DNA from: Spirogloea muscicola
Taxonomy: Eukaryota > Streptophyta > Zygnematophyceae > Spirogloeales > Spirogloeaceae
Reading direction: 5' to 3'
NCBI GenBank assembly: GCA_009602725.1
Contig: WELB01000137.1
Span: forward strand, 222,823-286,822
DNA length: 64,000 bases
Of this stretch, positions 23,310 to 35,652 are shown one piece after another; position 1 is the first letter of the stretch, and each line of letters begins with the position of its first letter. The notes below the pieces were generated by a model. That model did not search any database and was not told the origin of the DNA. It worked only from the letters and a program-made list of their open reading frames with translations. The position numbers were made by a program, and so were the translations under genes.

Positions 23310-26251
23310 TCAGCGGTAATATGATGCAGTGAGGAAGAGAGATATGGAGGCTGCCAGCGTCACAAAGAGCTCCTGCAACAGATTGACACAACAAGAATCA
23401 GAATAACCTCAAGCTCTGATTTGATAACCTTGTTGTGAGGAGCATCTGTAAGTGCCGCTGGAGTACGAACTAAACAATTTCTAGCATGCAGCGGGCCAAG
23501 CATGCTGTGCTACAAGCTCGGAGATTGCTGACTTATTTATCCTGATAAAGAATGCCCGTGAAGGTGAGTCTCAGCAGTTCAGAGAGGCCCATAAATTGAC
23601 CTGGCCAGTTGCTAAGGCAGATGGAACAGCCCGGCCTATAGAGTCCAACGCTTTCACCAGGAACGTGTAGGACTGTGAAGAGCACAAAGCAGAGGTCAGT
23701 CTTTGACAGATGTGCACAGTCAGCAGCAACTCATTCATGTGCACACAAATGCAGCAGCATGAACCTCCCAGCTGTAAAAATTGGCAACGCAAATGGAAGC
23801 GATACTGCTTATTATAGAAGAAAGCAACAATGATACTGCTTGTTATAAAATTGCTGTACTGAGCAAATGTTGAGCTCCAAAGATCTTTCCCGCTCCTATC
23901 AAGTGACGGAGGAGGCATCTTACAAATGCAGCAACCGCAATGTTGCCAAAAACGAGACCCAGAGCTCGCATCAGCGTCTTCGCATTCTGCGTCTTCTTTG
24001 AAGCAGCAACCTCTGGTTCATCCCCACCCTCCTCTTCCTGCGCAAGTGCAACCCTCTGTCTGGATCATTCACAAGCAATCGCATTTATTGTTCACAAGCA
24101 ATCACAAATCACAAGGTCAAGCAATGCTCATCGCCAATAACAACGTTGCAGAGGCTCTAAAACAACACAGAACCTCCATACCGAATGAGGGTGATCACAG
24201 CTCTAAACATGTCGACCAAGCAAAAGATCATATCGAACATACTGAGGAGGTGCAGATGGCGACTGGCAGTAGCGTGTTAGGGAAATACATCTTCTGGAGC
24301 ATAAGACTTAGCCGGAGGTGGGAGGTATGACTTCAACTTGGTAAATACTTGATACATGTATGCAAATATGAGGAACTGCAGAGGTTTATATTCAGCTTGA
24401 CCTCCACAAGATAATATCCAAAAGGCCTGTCAAAGGAGGACACAAGCGGGTATTGTCAATAATCTCAGAGTGCAGATGCAAGGATCAAGCTATTATGCAG
24501 CTACACCCTCTTGTACAGATTAGGACCTCCTCCTCCACCTCAGAGTATTGGCTGTGTCTCAGGTTCGTATCTACATGGTTTGCCCATCGCCTTTTCAATT
24601 GTGCATGCTAAACGCTCTGATTGTGACCGCTGATTACATTGCAAGACTACTGGCCAAGTCAACCTCAGAGCAAAGAGGTCATGGTGTGGATGCGCTAACA
24701 AAAGTGGCAGAGATGGCCAAGTTGATGTAGATGTTATTCTTACTGGACTGCGCTCTCCTGTAAACAAATGTAAACAAAGTCAGTGCACGTCCACATCAGG
24801 GGCGAGACCTCTTCCTGCTAACAACTACTAGCTGCATAAAAGACATCTTCAGAAAACAAAAGTTCATAATATGAGAGCCTGGCTTTGATTTTCAAGCAGA
24901 TGCAAGCCAAGTTCTTCAGCTTCACCTGGGCATCCATGGCAAGCTTACAACCCTGTCTGCATACTTCACTTCATTTGACACCTGTACCCAGCAAGAAATA
25001 AATTGCTAAAGTGCAAACATGAGAATAAGCAAGGAGGGGATTGCTTTGCCTGGATGAGCATGCAGAAGTGCAGAAGGCTGAATCTCAGCATAGACCAAGC
25101 AAGCCGAGGATGCGAGCAGGACTGGACCAGGATGATGGGGAAGCTGTTGCTCGTGATGATGATTTTACCTTAACAGAGCCGTAGGTGAAACCCTCTTTGC
25201 GCTGCGTCAACTGCCGCATCATTATTTTGTCATATGCAGCCTCCACCTAAACAGCAGAGTATGTCATGCACTGAGCTGCAGGCACTTGCCGGGTATAGAA
25301 TAACAATACAGGCGTTGAGTCTAACCGAAATAAACAATACGTGCTAAGAGACAAGAGAGGGGCGAAGGACCTTGTCCATAGTGGCCTGATCCCCTCGCCT
25401 TTCCGCATCTTTGACTTTCCTGCTCCTTGCAGTCTTTGCAGCGTCGAAGCCTGCCAAGGGGCTTACCCCCAACACCTGTTAGGAACGTTATTCAAGAGTA
25501 CTTGTGAATGATCTCACCAAGCATGCTTGCAGCTAATTTTGAGCGTTTACTATTGAGCTTATAATTACCTTACGACGTCTCACTTACCAAGCATGCATGC
25601 AAATGTAAGTGTGTAACACTGGCCTTGTACTATCCACAATAATGCTCAGCTTTGCCATGACCTAAGCAGGCTCCAAGAGGGCTTGCTGCTCTAGTGAAGG
25701 GTATCCGTATCCGCCACTTGCTTGAAACAGCTAAGTTGGTAAATGAGTCAGAAGGCAACTCTATCCAAACTCCTTCAACATGGCTTACTTGGTATGGGTC
25801 ATCCTCTTGAGGCTGACTTGATGCACCGGCTGCAGCACTGCACCTTATCTGAGGCCTCTGTAGACGACCAGCCCCATTACTTCCAGCGTGCCTTCTGCTG
25901 ACACTGCATCAATATGACATGCTACCAAGTTCAGCATTGGCAGTCTTGACCCTGTCCAGCTTAGATTCTGAATGGCGATGATGTGTGGGAATGGCTCGCA
26001 GCTTGCGCCCAGCCTGACGGCACGCCTCGACCTCGCTGGATCTCGCTAGCACAGGTCAGCGGCGCAACCAATGAAAGCCACCACAGGGAAGCTGCACAAG
26101 CCCTCCCGAATATTCCCAACGGGCGAAGAGAAGAAGCTAATATGGAGGTGCCATAGCTGCCAATCAGGATCCAGGGCAGATCATATGTGACATTATGTAT
26201 GCACAGCGCGCTCGAGCAGGCGCAGAAACCTAGTAGCCCTACGCAGCCCAT
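23310..26251 (-). CDS. CPP1 / DUF3353-like plastid membrane protein with J-like domain
   Basis: The family has an N-terminal degenerate J-like domain and a C-terminal membrane region; CPP1 stabilises protochlorophyllide oxidoreductase at plastid membranes. Exons: 25789-25903, 25371-25475, 25169-25246, 24926-24981, 24700-24757, 24289-24426, 23924-24037, 23601-23672, 23310-23372, all in phase. DDPYQ joins VLGVSPLAGFDAAKTARSRK and VEAAYDKIMMRQLTQRKEGF, then EVKYADRVVSLPWMPR. Hydrophobic segments are NLAISATFAFWIL, PLQFLIFAYMYQVF, LMRALGLVFGNIAVAAF and ELFVTLAASISLFLTASYYR. The first exon (26019-26251, ATG at 26251, donor GTCAGG) is tentative: its phase fits, but the donor is weak and the peptide is not a typical transit sequence. 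Assignment to the family is firm; which paralogue (At5g23040, At3g51140 or At2g20920 type) is open. Confidence 0.8.
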
Positions 26252-27365
26252 GCGAGGCACGACCGCATGGCCGCGCTTCAGTGTCTGTCAGCAGCGTTCA
26301 GCTGCCCCTGCAACAGAGAGTATACTGCGGACTCAACTAAGGTGGCAACAATTCGACGTTACGTCTTCATCCCGAACCATTTCCCTCTCCTACTGTGCCA
26401 TCGTTCGGACCGCCACGTTGTAGTCGTCCGGCAGCACTTGCTAACGAGCCCAGACACTCGCTCTCTTCAAAGCTTCGCGCCTGGACGGACTGGTTACGAC
26501 CGCACCGCCGTCCTTGCCGAGGAAGGAGGGCTTGCGGACGCTAACACATGTAGCCTCCGCCGTACCGCGACACATGCTGGCCCATGGCTGCTCTGCAGTG
26601 GCGATCGCACCAGAATGCTTGGGCGAGCCCCGCGCTGCGGTGTGAGCCACTCGGCGGCTGAGCCCGCGACGGCGCCACTGCCGCCGCCGCCGCCGCCGAC
26701 GCCGCCGCCGCCGCCGCCATCGCCGCGACCACGGCCTTGGTTTAGGGTTCGGGTAGAGAACCGGCGGAGTCGACCTAAACCTGCGGCGGGCCACTACTGC
26801 GTCCCCGCGGCGTCGGGTGGAACGAGACGAGCGGGGGGAGCCGACGTTCCGTCCGCGTCCGGGGGCGCCCAACTGCCGCGGGACATGACCTGACCCGGGG
26901 GGGTCAGCTGGTCGCGGCGAGCCGCCCGCCGAGCCCCCGGGAACGCGCGCCACGTGTCCGGCCCGGGCGCCTCCCGGCTGCCGGGAAACTGCCGGGCGGC
27001 GCGCCGGCCCGTTGACGGGACGGCGGCTGGGGGCCGGCTGGGGAGCCATCTCCGACTTGGTCGTTGCCCAGTCATGTCTATGGGGGCGAACCTTGTCGTT
27101 CCTTTTCCCAATCATTATTATTCTTGGGCAGGCGCTATATGTCACACCCCGCCCCCCTTTGACGGCCTTCTGACGGCGGGCCGTCGGGTTTGACGGCGCG
27201 AGGTTAAGGACGCGCCTTGGCCGGGCCCCAACTGGCCCGCCGTCACACTCCACCGGCTCTCTTGGCCCCGGGCGGACCAACAGCTCTCCGCCCCCCGCGC
27301 CGCGCCCGCCGCCCCCGCCGTCGCCGCCACCGCCGCCGCCGCCCTTGCTGCGGCCTGCCTCCGCN
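26252..27365. promoter_or_regulatory. GC-rich divergent promoter region
   Basis: The region lies between the CPP1-like and methyltransferase-like genes. It holds a (CCG)n run at about 26676-26722, a telo-box-like GGTTTAGGGTTCGGG at 26740-26754, and a G-box core CACGTG near 26952. It ends at an N at 27365. Long frames on both strands here are GC-driven and unconserved. Confidence 0.45.
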
Positions 27366-30300
27366 TGGCGGCCGCGACTCGCCCTCCGAGCTCGCCGCCG
27401 TCGACCCGGCGCTGCGCCCGTACCTCCAGGCCCGGCTCGGCGGCGCCGGCGGCCTCAACCCCTTTCTCACCGACGCCGGCGACGCGCCTTACAGCCAGGG
27501 CAACATCCTTCGGCGCTCCAAGTCCGCGGCCGCAGCTGGTTCGGAGAAGCCCGCCCTCTCGCCGACCTCCACCCCCCCGCCGCCCCCTGGAGCTGCCAAG
27601 GCTGCCGCGTCGCCTGGAGCTCCGCCGGCGTCATGGGGCAACATTGTTGGCAAGTTTGCGGCGGCTGCCAAGCCCACGACGGGGCTGCCAGATGCGAAGG
27701 CGCCCAAGGCGCAGCCCGCCACGCCTACAAGTGCGGTGCTGCCGCAAGCTCGTGCCAAGCCTGCCGCATCAGCCAGGTCAGGCAGTCATCATGTCTGCAC
27801 CTTCTTCTTGCAGCGCACCAAGTTTTGAGGGGGCCTGAGCATGCCAATCCGGGTCGTACTCTTTGCATGTGTTGATCACACCAGGCTGTGCATCCGAACT
27901 TATGCTGGCCCCCTCCTGGTGGTAATTGTTCCTGTCGTATTAGTGGTGTAGAAGGACACGAATGATGACACAGTTAGAGTTGCGGATAGCATGAGACTAG
28001 CTATGTGGTATAGCTGCTAGTGAGAATGCCAGTCAAAAGAACGTTTGTGCCTAGTGACGGCCCTTTGACTGGACTCGCTCGATGGCCAGGCCACTGACTG
28101 GTCAATAGCTGGGAGGGAGTATGTGCTAGTGTGCAGGCATGTATCTCCTCTCCATATGCAGTAGCACTTGTAGGTTCTCACGCTCTTGCCTGCAAATTCT
28201 TGCAGTGGCAGAGAATATCCTGCAGCAGTCACCTGGCAGACTGCCCAAGAGGGCGGCCCAGCAGTGATCAGGTTTCCAGGGGACTCCAAGTATGTCCGGT
28301 ATCCTGTTGTAGTTGCAGGGTCCAATGCTGCTCTGTTAAGCCCTAAGTGACCATGCCATTTGCCAGTTGATGCATAGATGGCTGAGCATGGTTGAGAACC
28401 ACTTGACTGCTAGTCTTTGTGCTTGCAAGCACCGCCGAGGTACATTGTCTGGCAACTCTACTGTGCAGGCAAGTATGTATCACTGTAGCCGCTGACTTTT
28501 GGCTGTGCTGTTCTGTCGTGTAGCCCACCGGATCTTGATCATCGGATGCTTCATCCAGCCAGTCGATATCGCCTCATCAGTCATGCTCCCCTTTCGCCAG
28601 CCTCTGTCCTGGCTCCTGGATCACCGTCTCCACCCCTCCTGTCCCCTGGCTCATCTCGCTCTCTATCTCCAGGTGACCGTCCAACAGCCATTAAGGTCAT
28701 TTCAGGATATCAGTATCTGTGACAGCACCTTGCTCTGCCATAGAAATTGTGTGTGCATTTGACACATACACACTGAGCAATTTGTAAGTTCGCATTCTCC
28801 AGCACCCAGTACCGCATCTATACCAGTGGCTTTTCCAGTGGACTTTGCTGATGAGTCAGACTGCGCAAGGTCAGTTTGCACCTTTCCGATCTGGTGCATC
28901 ACAATGCACCCACTGGGCAAGTACATGTCTCTGTCTACAGCTTATAGCTTCAGAATACATTCAAAGTCTTGCATGCTTCCTGTTGGGTCCTGTTGCTGAT
29001 GTGTTTAGCATGTTGGATTGGCATTGGCCATAGAGACTCGTATCAGTAGATTGCCACCACTCCATGGTGATTATTTGCTGTGTTCCTAGTGGGTAAGTGT
29101 TTGAATGTAGCTCTGGATTGGCTTGTGCAGCCAAGCATCCACTGCATCTTACCGACCTCCAATTCGTGTCCAAGTGGGCAGCTCAACAATCAGGTATGTC
29201 ATCTCCACATATGCTGTTATTCGGTGGTTGTTTTGTAAGGGAACCGTCGGCTCTCCATCTTTGATCAGTGGTCCATGCATTCTGTGCCACTATGCGACCT
29301 CCTCATGATGCCTGAGATTACCTGTAATTAGTCAGTGAGGCACTTGTTTTGGGCATTCACTGAGCTTGTTGTGCTTCCAGAGCTCCACAAGCGGCACAAC
29401 TGGTTGGTGTTGCCCATGATGCAGTGGAGATGGCGACTAGTGAGGCTTCTGCTAGCACACAAAGCAACAGGTGATGTTGAGGTCTTAGCAACCATGTCCT
29501 TGCATGTTCTAGAAATTGCATGTCATTGGTGTTAAGAGAGGAAGGGGGTGCTTGCCATCAGGTAGAGGATGCTCATAGGAAAATCTTTACTGTAAGTGGT
29601 TGGTTATGCGCTGACGACAATGTTCAGCTGTTTTGCTGACTTTGTCGACGCCTTAAAGAGGAATTCTTTGTTGTGAGTCTGCAGATACTTTGCAAGATTG
29701 CCAAAACCTATCCCAAAACAATATGTTGACCTTCCAGCAATGCCTCGAAGCACATCCAGGTATCTTGACTGAAGTGCCCTTGCAGACGTCAGCCATGCTT
29801 CATCTTCTAAGATGCACACTCAACTAGTAGAACCATGCACAAGTCCTTCTTCCTAACACCTGGACCGCTACCTGGTTACAGGCTAGATGATTGTCTTGTT
29901 TCAACAACTGAGAGATGCTTGAGCTCTCTGTCTCCTGCTTGCAGCAAGAACAATCTGCCATCAACGCCACTGGCACCCCCTTTGTCAAGCCCCCTGGTGA
30001 GCATGTTATGTTGTCTTACTATTAGTAGTCTATGCTCTGAGTACGTCATTGGTTAAGGTTGAAATGAGCATTGACTGTATTTAACTGATTACCTACTTGA
30101 GTACAGTGGGTCAAAGCTCAATCTATCTATTTGCGGTATATTTGTTGCAGCCATCACTGAAATGTAGAGCACGTCAAATTGGTTGTGAACATAAGCTGCA
30201 GCCGCAATAGCGGCTTCACTGTCTTGCTTGCGTTCACCTTACTGTTGAGAGATGCATCTTGCAGGAGTGGCATTACACAAAGAGGCGAGGCCCTGAGGAC

Positions 30301-31347
30301 GGTGTCATAGAGGACCTTCTCCAGCAACTACTGAAACAAATTGCTGAAGAGACCGAGTCAACCCTCTCGGCAGGGGATGTGGGCAAGGATAAGGGCTCCA
30401 CAGTGGGACTTACAAGCACAGAGGGGCTCGATCAGGAAGACGTTGGAACATCTTCGTCAGTGGCTGGTCCAGTTGTGGATGATCTGTCAACAATCGCGCA
30501 AGCTTCAGATATGCAGCAGCCACAGCGGAAGGGAATTGCATCTAAGAGCTGGCCTTCTTCAGCAAGCATTCTAGCCAGGATCTTGATGATGCAGGCTGCG
30601 GCTCTAGCAAAGTCGTTTTCCAACCTCACATTTGCAGCTGCCTGGGCTGCTGACGACGAGCAAACAAGGAGCTGGGATGTGCGTGAGGCCACGGTGGCGG
30701 ACAGCCGCGTGGTGACCTGTAACGGGATGCTGGTCATGGACCTGACGCGGAGGTTCGTGGACAGGGAGCTGGAAGTGTACGAGGCTCTTCTGAAGGCGGA
30801 GACCCTGGGAGCCTTCAAGCACTTGCGGATGAAGTTGAAGGAACCAGGCGGGAAGTTTGCCAGCATTGGAAGTGGCCCAGGCTGCAACGGTGCAGGCCTG
30901 CGCTTGTTCCTGCACAGGATGGGTGTAGACATGGACGTTGATGTGGTCGGTTACGGCCCAGATAATGTTCATCACAAGTGGGGCCAGGGGTGGCACAAGG
31001 TCGGTCAGGCCATATCACTCAAGGGCGTCGGCACTTTTGAGGCCAGGGGCCTGGAGGACCTGCAGGAGCACAATGTGTCCCTGAAAGACTGTGCGGTTGT
31101 GTCGCTGACATACTCAGTGATCGAGGCCATGAAGGGCAAGGTGCCGAGCAAGTGGGCTATCTTCTGGCAGAAGTTGCACGCGGCCACCAGTGACGACGTG
31201 GTGGTTCTACTCTGCGATTCATACGAGGACCGCCGGTTCTTCAAGGGTCCAGCGGAGGAGCTCTGGGAGAGCACCTTTTTGAGCGAGGAGGGCATGGGCC
31301 GACTCAATTACCTCATGGTAAAGCAGGGGAGCAAAGCTCCCAACTGA
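27366..31347 (+). CDS. Methyltransferase-like protein with long disordered N-terminus (5' end missing)
   Basis: I do not recognise the gene as a known family. Model in phase: 27366-27776, 28206-28289, 28524-28712, 28789-28869, 29131-29193, 29381-29470, 29945-29996, 30265-31347, about 680 residues. The frame of the first exon stays open up to the N at 27365 and contains no ATG, so the true start is hidden. The N-terminal half is low-complexity (PSPPLLSPGSSRSLSPGDRP) with motifs such as PYSQGNILRRSKS and SWGNIVGKF. The last exon encodes a globular domain with FASIGSGPGCNGAGLRLFL, resembling a class I SAM-binding loop, then DVDVVGYGPDN and CAVVSLTYSVIEAMKGK. It ends at TGA 31345. The junction 28712/28789 is the weakest. 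Methyltransferase activity is inference from one motif. Confidence 0.55.
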
Positions 31348-32379
31348 AGGTAGTGCCAGTAGCGCAGAATAATTGCTTCAAGCAGGAGCTCGGAGCAATA
31401 CTGTGTGGTGTTGACGGCTGGGCGACTCTGTGGAGTTTGCAGTCTGTCATCCCCTTGCGCATTAGGCGTTTGGCATTCGACAGCGACTACATTAGGCAAT
31501 GCGTGTGCAGCACCTGTGCACATGAGAGAAGCTAGGATGCAGTGTCAGAGCCGTAGGTAGCTCAGGAGAGGCTCGAAGCAGAGCTGGTGCAGGTCTCTAG
31601 GACTAAAGTGCCTGAAGATGTTTCCCGGCTCCTGGTAGGACAAGACGATATTGCATTCTGTCAATAGCAACAGATGGCAACTGAAGGGCCCCAATTGCGG
31701 GGCCACCGTACATAGTCTAGGATGATTGCATAGGCTGAGGAGCAGCGCCAGCAAGCATTGCTCCCCAAGTTGGACCCTCTCGCTGGATTTTTCCACACAG
31801 CCAATCTACATGAGGCTCTGCTGCTTTCTTGTATTTAGTTGGTGTGACCTGTTGCTGTCAGGCCAAATGTCAGTAGCACATAAGGCCACCCTTTCATCTT
31901 TGCCTTGCGTCAACTTCCCATTGTACACTCAGCACCCTATCTCGAATCCTGCCAGCATGTGACGTGGCAAGACTCAGCTCCTGTAAGCACACGGTGCACA
32001 ACTACAACTTGCGCAAAGTGCGTCAAGCCTCCCTGGCGATCTAACAGCCCAGAGCAGGACTGGGAGGCGAGAATGGGATGGGGGCAGAGTAAGGCCCGTA
32101 GCAAGGTGAGTGAGTCTGGTGGGCAAGGGCTCACCATTGTGACAAGACCGTGACTGTATGATATGTCGGCTATGATACGGCAGCAGGCCAATATCATCGC
32201 GGCAGGCTCTCGTGGCCAGGGGTATCGCAAGCGCCTATCAACACTGCTGCAGCAGTTAATGGCACACGCAGTGCATGTGCATGCCGGTCGCTTTAGCTGC
32301 AACCTCTGGCTACAGACAGGGCACCTACTATTTGAAAACTACTTTCTCTGCTGCGACTGCTCACTAGGGGAGACTGAGC
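31348..32379. other. 3' flank of the methyltransferase-like gene
   Basis: This is probably 3' UTR plus intergenic DNA. I see no conserved coding segment on either strand and no clear copy of families A or B. Confidence 0.45.
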
Positions 32380-32645
32380 ACCCAGTAGCCACTTGAGTCG
32401 CTGTGTGCTCTGGCACTTTTCTGGCCCCTTTAATTTTGTTCATTCTCTATACATCTCTCTATAATAAGGCAAAGCTGTGTGCCTTCTGGCCCTTCAGACC
32501 CTTGCCCACTGTTACTGAGATGTCTTTTTACAGCCTTTGCCCCCTTTAGCAGAGCTTGGTTCTAGAACAGGCGGATGCTCAACAAGAGACGTTCAGCTCC
32601 AGTGGCCACTTGAGACGCTGTGCGCTTAAGCGCTTTTCTGGCGTC

Positions 32646-32815
32646 TCTGACCTGAGGCTGCTTAGCAGGGGTTACCGAGTGATCTGTAGCTGCTCTGTTT
32701 CTTTGTGTGCTTGTTTTTCTTAGCGCTTCCCCTGGCCCCCTTCTCGTCCTTGGTTAATTCTTTTTGGGCTGGCTTTTCCAGCCGATATTCTCAATGGGCG
32801 AGCACTTTCTTTTCT
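32646..32815 (+). repeat. Family A hairpin element, long form
   Basis: It is collinear with 610-785: the CTGCTTAGCAGGGGTTACCG block, a CT-rich middle, a hairpin at 32766-32783 and an ATGGGCGAGCACTTTCTT tail. It is followed at 32845-32890 by a second hairpin (32865-32883) of the GGGCTGGCCAAT type. Confidence 0.75.
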
Positions 32816-33003
32816 GGCCCCTTGGAGTTGCTGGCCCCTTCGAGCTCTGTTCGATCTTTCAGCTGGGCTGGCCAATCGCAGCCGTCACACCCTCTGCGGA
32901 AAAGGAAGAGCTTGCTTATGGAGGGAAGGAGGTGGAGCTGCTTCCGGGGATCTCCTGAAGCAGCGGAGGGGGCCCCACCAGCTGTGTCCGGAGGCACGCG
33001 CCG

Positions 33004-33129
33004 CACGTGACGCCAGCCCATCGGCGACCGCTGGCTCTTCCTTCTGCGGCACGTGGCCGACGCACGTGACGGGCCTCTCGTGGCTGCCGCTTGCCTCGAA
33101 GACCGTTGGCAAGTGAGCTGCGGCACGTG
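33004..33129. promoter_or_regulatory. Cluster of four CACGTG (G-box core) sites
   Basis: CACGTG occurs at 33004, 33050, 33063 and 33124 within a GC-rich patch that has no recognisable gene next to it. G-boxes are bHLH/bZIP sites in plants. Function here is unknown. Confidence 0.4.
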
Positions 33130-33399
33130 CCAGTGGCGGCCACACTTGGCAGGCGCTGATCCCCCAGCGTACCTTGGCCCCCCCTCCGCTCTCTGAAAAA
33201 GTTCTCTGAAAAGTTACTTGAAAGAGCTATTTCGGTAGTACATGGCGTAAACCCCGAGGCTGTTCTGACATTGGGCGTCGGCAGTGTGCACAGCAGCGTC
33301 GGTTTTGCGATCTCAGTGTACAAGTCCGGTGATGTGTCAATAGCTTGCTTGGCAGGCAAAGCAGCAAGAAGACGGCCTTGATGAAAGACGAGAGACCCT

Positions 33400-33440
33400 T
33401 CCAGTAAAGGGCGAATGGCTGTGATTGGCCAGCCCAGGGA
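33400..33440 (-). repeat. Family A hairpin, inverted
   Basis: The core at 33418-33435 reads GGCTGTGATTGGCCAGCCC on the plus strand. This is the GCCAAT loop subtype, as at 5802 and 32865. Confidence 0.55.
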
Positions 33441-33567
33441 AAACGACAAAGGTTTGAAGGGGCTAGAGGTTTACGGACGACGAGCCTTCCACTTGTTGAC
33501 AAAGTTGCGAGCAGTGCTGGGGGAGCTCCAACTCCAACTGCTTCTGCGGCATGATGTCCTCCTTCTG

Positions 33568-33634
33568 TGCTTGCCTTTGTACTTGGCCATTTGGCCTACA
33601 ATTGTTTCTTATACACGGAATTTTTCCTTCATGT
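33568..33634 (+). mobile_element. LINE, extreme 3' tail only
   Basis: Only the last 65 or so bases of the LINE are present (CTTGCCTTTGTACTTGGCCA, then ATACACGGAATTTTT). This is a strongly 5'-truncated copy. Confidence 0.6.
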
Positions 33635-34424
33635 GTTGGGGGGAATGACATGGGGTGCTTTGAGTAAGTCATTGTGAAGTGCCTCGTGCTGCAGATGGGA
33701 GTTCGATAAAGACAGCAACGTACATTGGGTTCGAGGGATTCAACTCATGACCGAAGGAAGGGCTGATAGTTGCAGCTATGATCAGCTTATAGATCGTGCC
33801 CAAAGTGGACACTGTACGTGGTTGCCTTGATAGTCATGCATACAGTTGAGAAAGAGCTGCGTTGCATAGGATCTCTTGCACTCAATGTGCAGAGGGCATC
33901 TGGTGATTCCAAACACTCTGTCAGTACCACCGATCTGCAGTCCATTGAGGGCGCCACTGGGCGTACCTCTGTACTTTTCTCGGACCCAATGAACCATCCT
34001 GAGATGTTTTCAAAGGTATAACTCTTCAGTGCCGTCTGGCACAAATTCAATGATGGAAAGACGATGTATCAACAGAAGCGTTGATGACCCGTCCTGAGTC
34101 CAAATCCTTACACTAAGCAGAATGCAACCTGGCTGCAACAAGAAAGTGTTCTCAGTATGATCGAGACCTTGATCAAATGGACTCGATTGTAGTCCAGATG
34201 TAGTCAATCAAAGTCCAGATGTACTCAAATCTATGTATAGATGTAGCAAGACAGGTGCCAGAGCTTAGCCCCATCAACATCTAAGTCACTAATTCCCACA
34301 AGAGAAGAGTCCTCTCGGCCCAGTACAAGGTGATGCGGCAAGATGCAATCTACTCAATGCAATGAAACAAGCGCGAGAAAGTCCGCAATGCCCTCTCTGA
34401 AGAGTCTCACGCAGTCTCTGGCCC

Positions 34425-34505
34425 CCTTCTCGTTCTTTGTTCATTCTTTTTTGGGCTGGCTTGTCCAGCCCCTATCCTCAATGGGCGAGCCCTTTCTTCT
34501 CACGC
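34425..34505 (+). repeat. Family A hairpin element
   Basis: The hairpin is at 34453-34471 (GGGCTGG, loop CTTGT, CCAGCCC). The flanks TTTGTTCATTCTTTTTT and ATGGGCGAGCCCTTTCTTCT match the copy at 721-785. Confidence 0.75.
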
Positions 34506-34530
34506 AGCACCGTGTGACAGCGCTGCTGAG

Positions 34531-34700
34531 GGCAAGGCCCAATGGCCTGTAAGCAAGGGCGGGGCTCAAGATCCACTAACCAATGGGCAAGGCCCAGCTA
34601 TGTAAGTGGCTCGAACGGAGCAGGGCCCAGCCTTTTACGTAGCTCGGACGTGGGCAAGGCCCAGCTATACAAGTAGCCTGAACGGGGCAAGACCCAATGC
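34531..34700 (+). repeat. Minisatellite of a roughly 37-bp unit
   Basis: Four to five imperfect units contain GGGCAAGGCCCAGCTAT followed by AAGTGGCTCGAACG-like sequence. They directly follow the family A copy at 34425-34505. Confidence 0.55.
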
Positions 34701-35024
34701 AACAGGCAACCTCCACATTGTCCATCACAAGATGCAAACGATGCAGCCTCGCAAACAAGCAAACAACACTGAGACTGCACTCGACAGCCTCTGAGCAGAT
34801 CGAGGCAATGCTCGACAACTGCAACTTTATCACACACGAGGTCACAATAATCCGACGCTTACCTGGTGTGACTGGGCCTGTCACGACTGCCTGCGGAACC
34901 CCTCGGGACGATGCTCCTCTGCTGCGCTGCTGCCCTTGATCTGAACCCGCGCCTTCTTGGCGTGACACAGTAGGAGCCATGAAGCCTGTCCTTGATGCGC
35001 CGCCGGCGGCGCGGGGCCAAGGAA

Positions 35025-35400
35025 ATCGTGTGTATTAAGAGATGGGGAGGCCATGTGTGGCCAAGTACAAAGGCAAGCACTTTGACAAATGTACGTCACC
35101 TGCTGCTTAGCTGACCCGCTCAGTAACCACGAGTCAGCACATAGAGGTCGCTAACTGATGCTCGAATACCGGACGGCAATCGACAAGCACTTGAACTACC
35201 AGCCAAGGCTCGACCAGCTTTTTGATGCAACGCATGAGCCTGAGCTCGCTGCAGACAAGCTGACACTCGACGTCGCAAGAATGACAGATAGGCTGCCGGC
35301 ATACCCATCTGGGCTGAGAGGAACTGCTCGGCTGCGGGCACTCCACACCCAGTCAATGCTCGGTAAGGTAAAGGTTCACGTTCTTTGATGGGATATCTGG
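35025..35400 (-). mobile_element. LINE, 5'-truncated copy (variant tail)
   Basis: On the minus strand this reads the element's C-terminal peptide (AYLSFLRRRVSACLQRAQAH, ALHQKAGRAL). The hairpin CTGACCCG...CGAGTCAG (35111-35137) follows, and then a tail with GGCCTCCCCATCTC. The tail differs from that of the copies at 11.4 and 39.0 kb, so two LINE subfamilies are present. The copy is broken. Confidence 0.6.
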
Positions 35401-35439
35401 CCTTCAACCAGTTTCTTTCTTCAGCCCCCCACAGCACAT

Positions 35440-35530
35440 AAAATGTCGTGTGTTTGAAACAAACGAAGGCCAAATAGCCAAGTACAAAGGCTCAGTAATC
35501 AAGGGTCAAAATACTATAGCACCCAGGGCT
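35440..35530 (-). mobile_element. LINE, short 3' copy
   Basis: The minus-strand tail includes TTTTGACCCTTGATTACTGA, GGCTATTTGGCC and GTTTGTTTCAAACACACG. It lies next to the plus-strand family B copy at 35586. Confidence 0.55.
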
Positions 35531-35585
35531 TCATTCAAGTAGCCCATCCTTTAAAAGAGTACTCTCATTCTTTGCACTAGCTTTG

Positions 35586-35652
35586 CCTGAACAGTGTATA
35601 TGGTTTGGTCTCCCTTCGATTCCGTGTGCACACCGCGCGCCTCCTCTTTTTT
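35586..35652 (+). repeat. Family B element, diverged copy
   Basis: It starts GCCTGAACAGTGTATATGG and keeps the CACACCGCGCGCCTCC part. The inner stem is largely lost. Confidence 0.55.

Noticed and set aside
23926-24330. A 134-codon plus-strand frame
   Set aside because: It is antisense to two well-supported exons of the CPP1-like gene.
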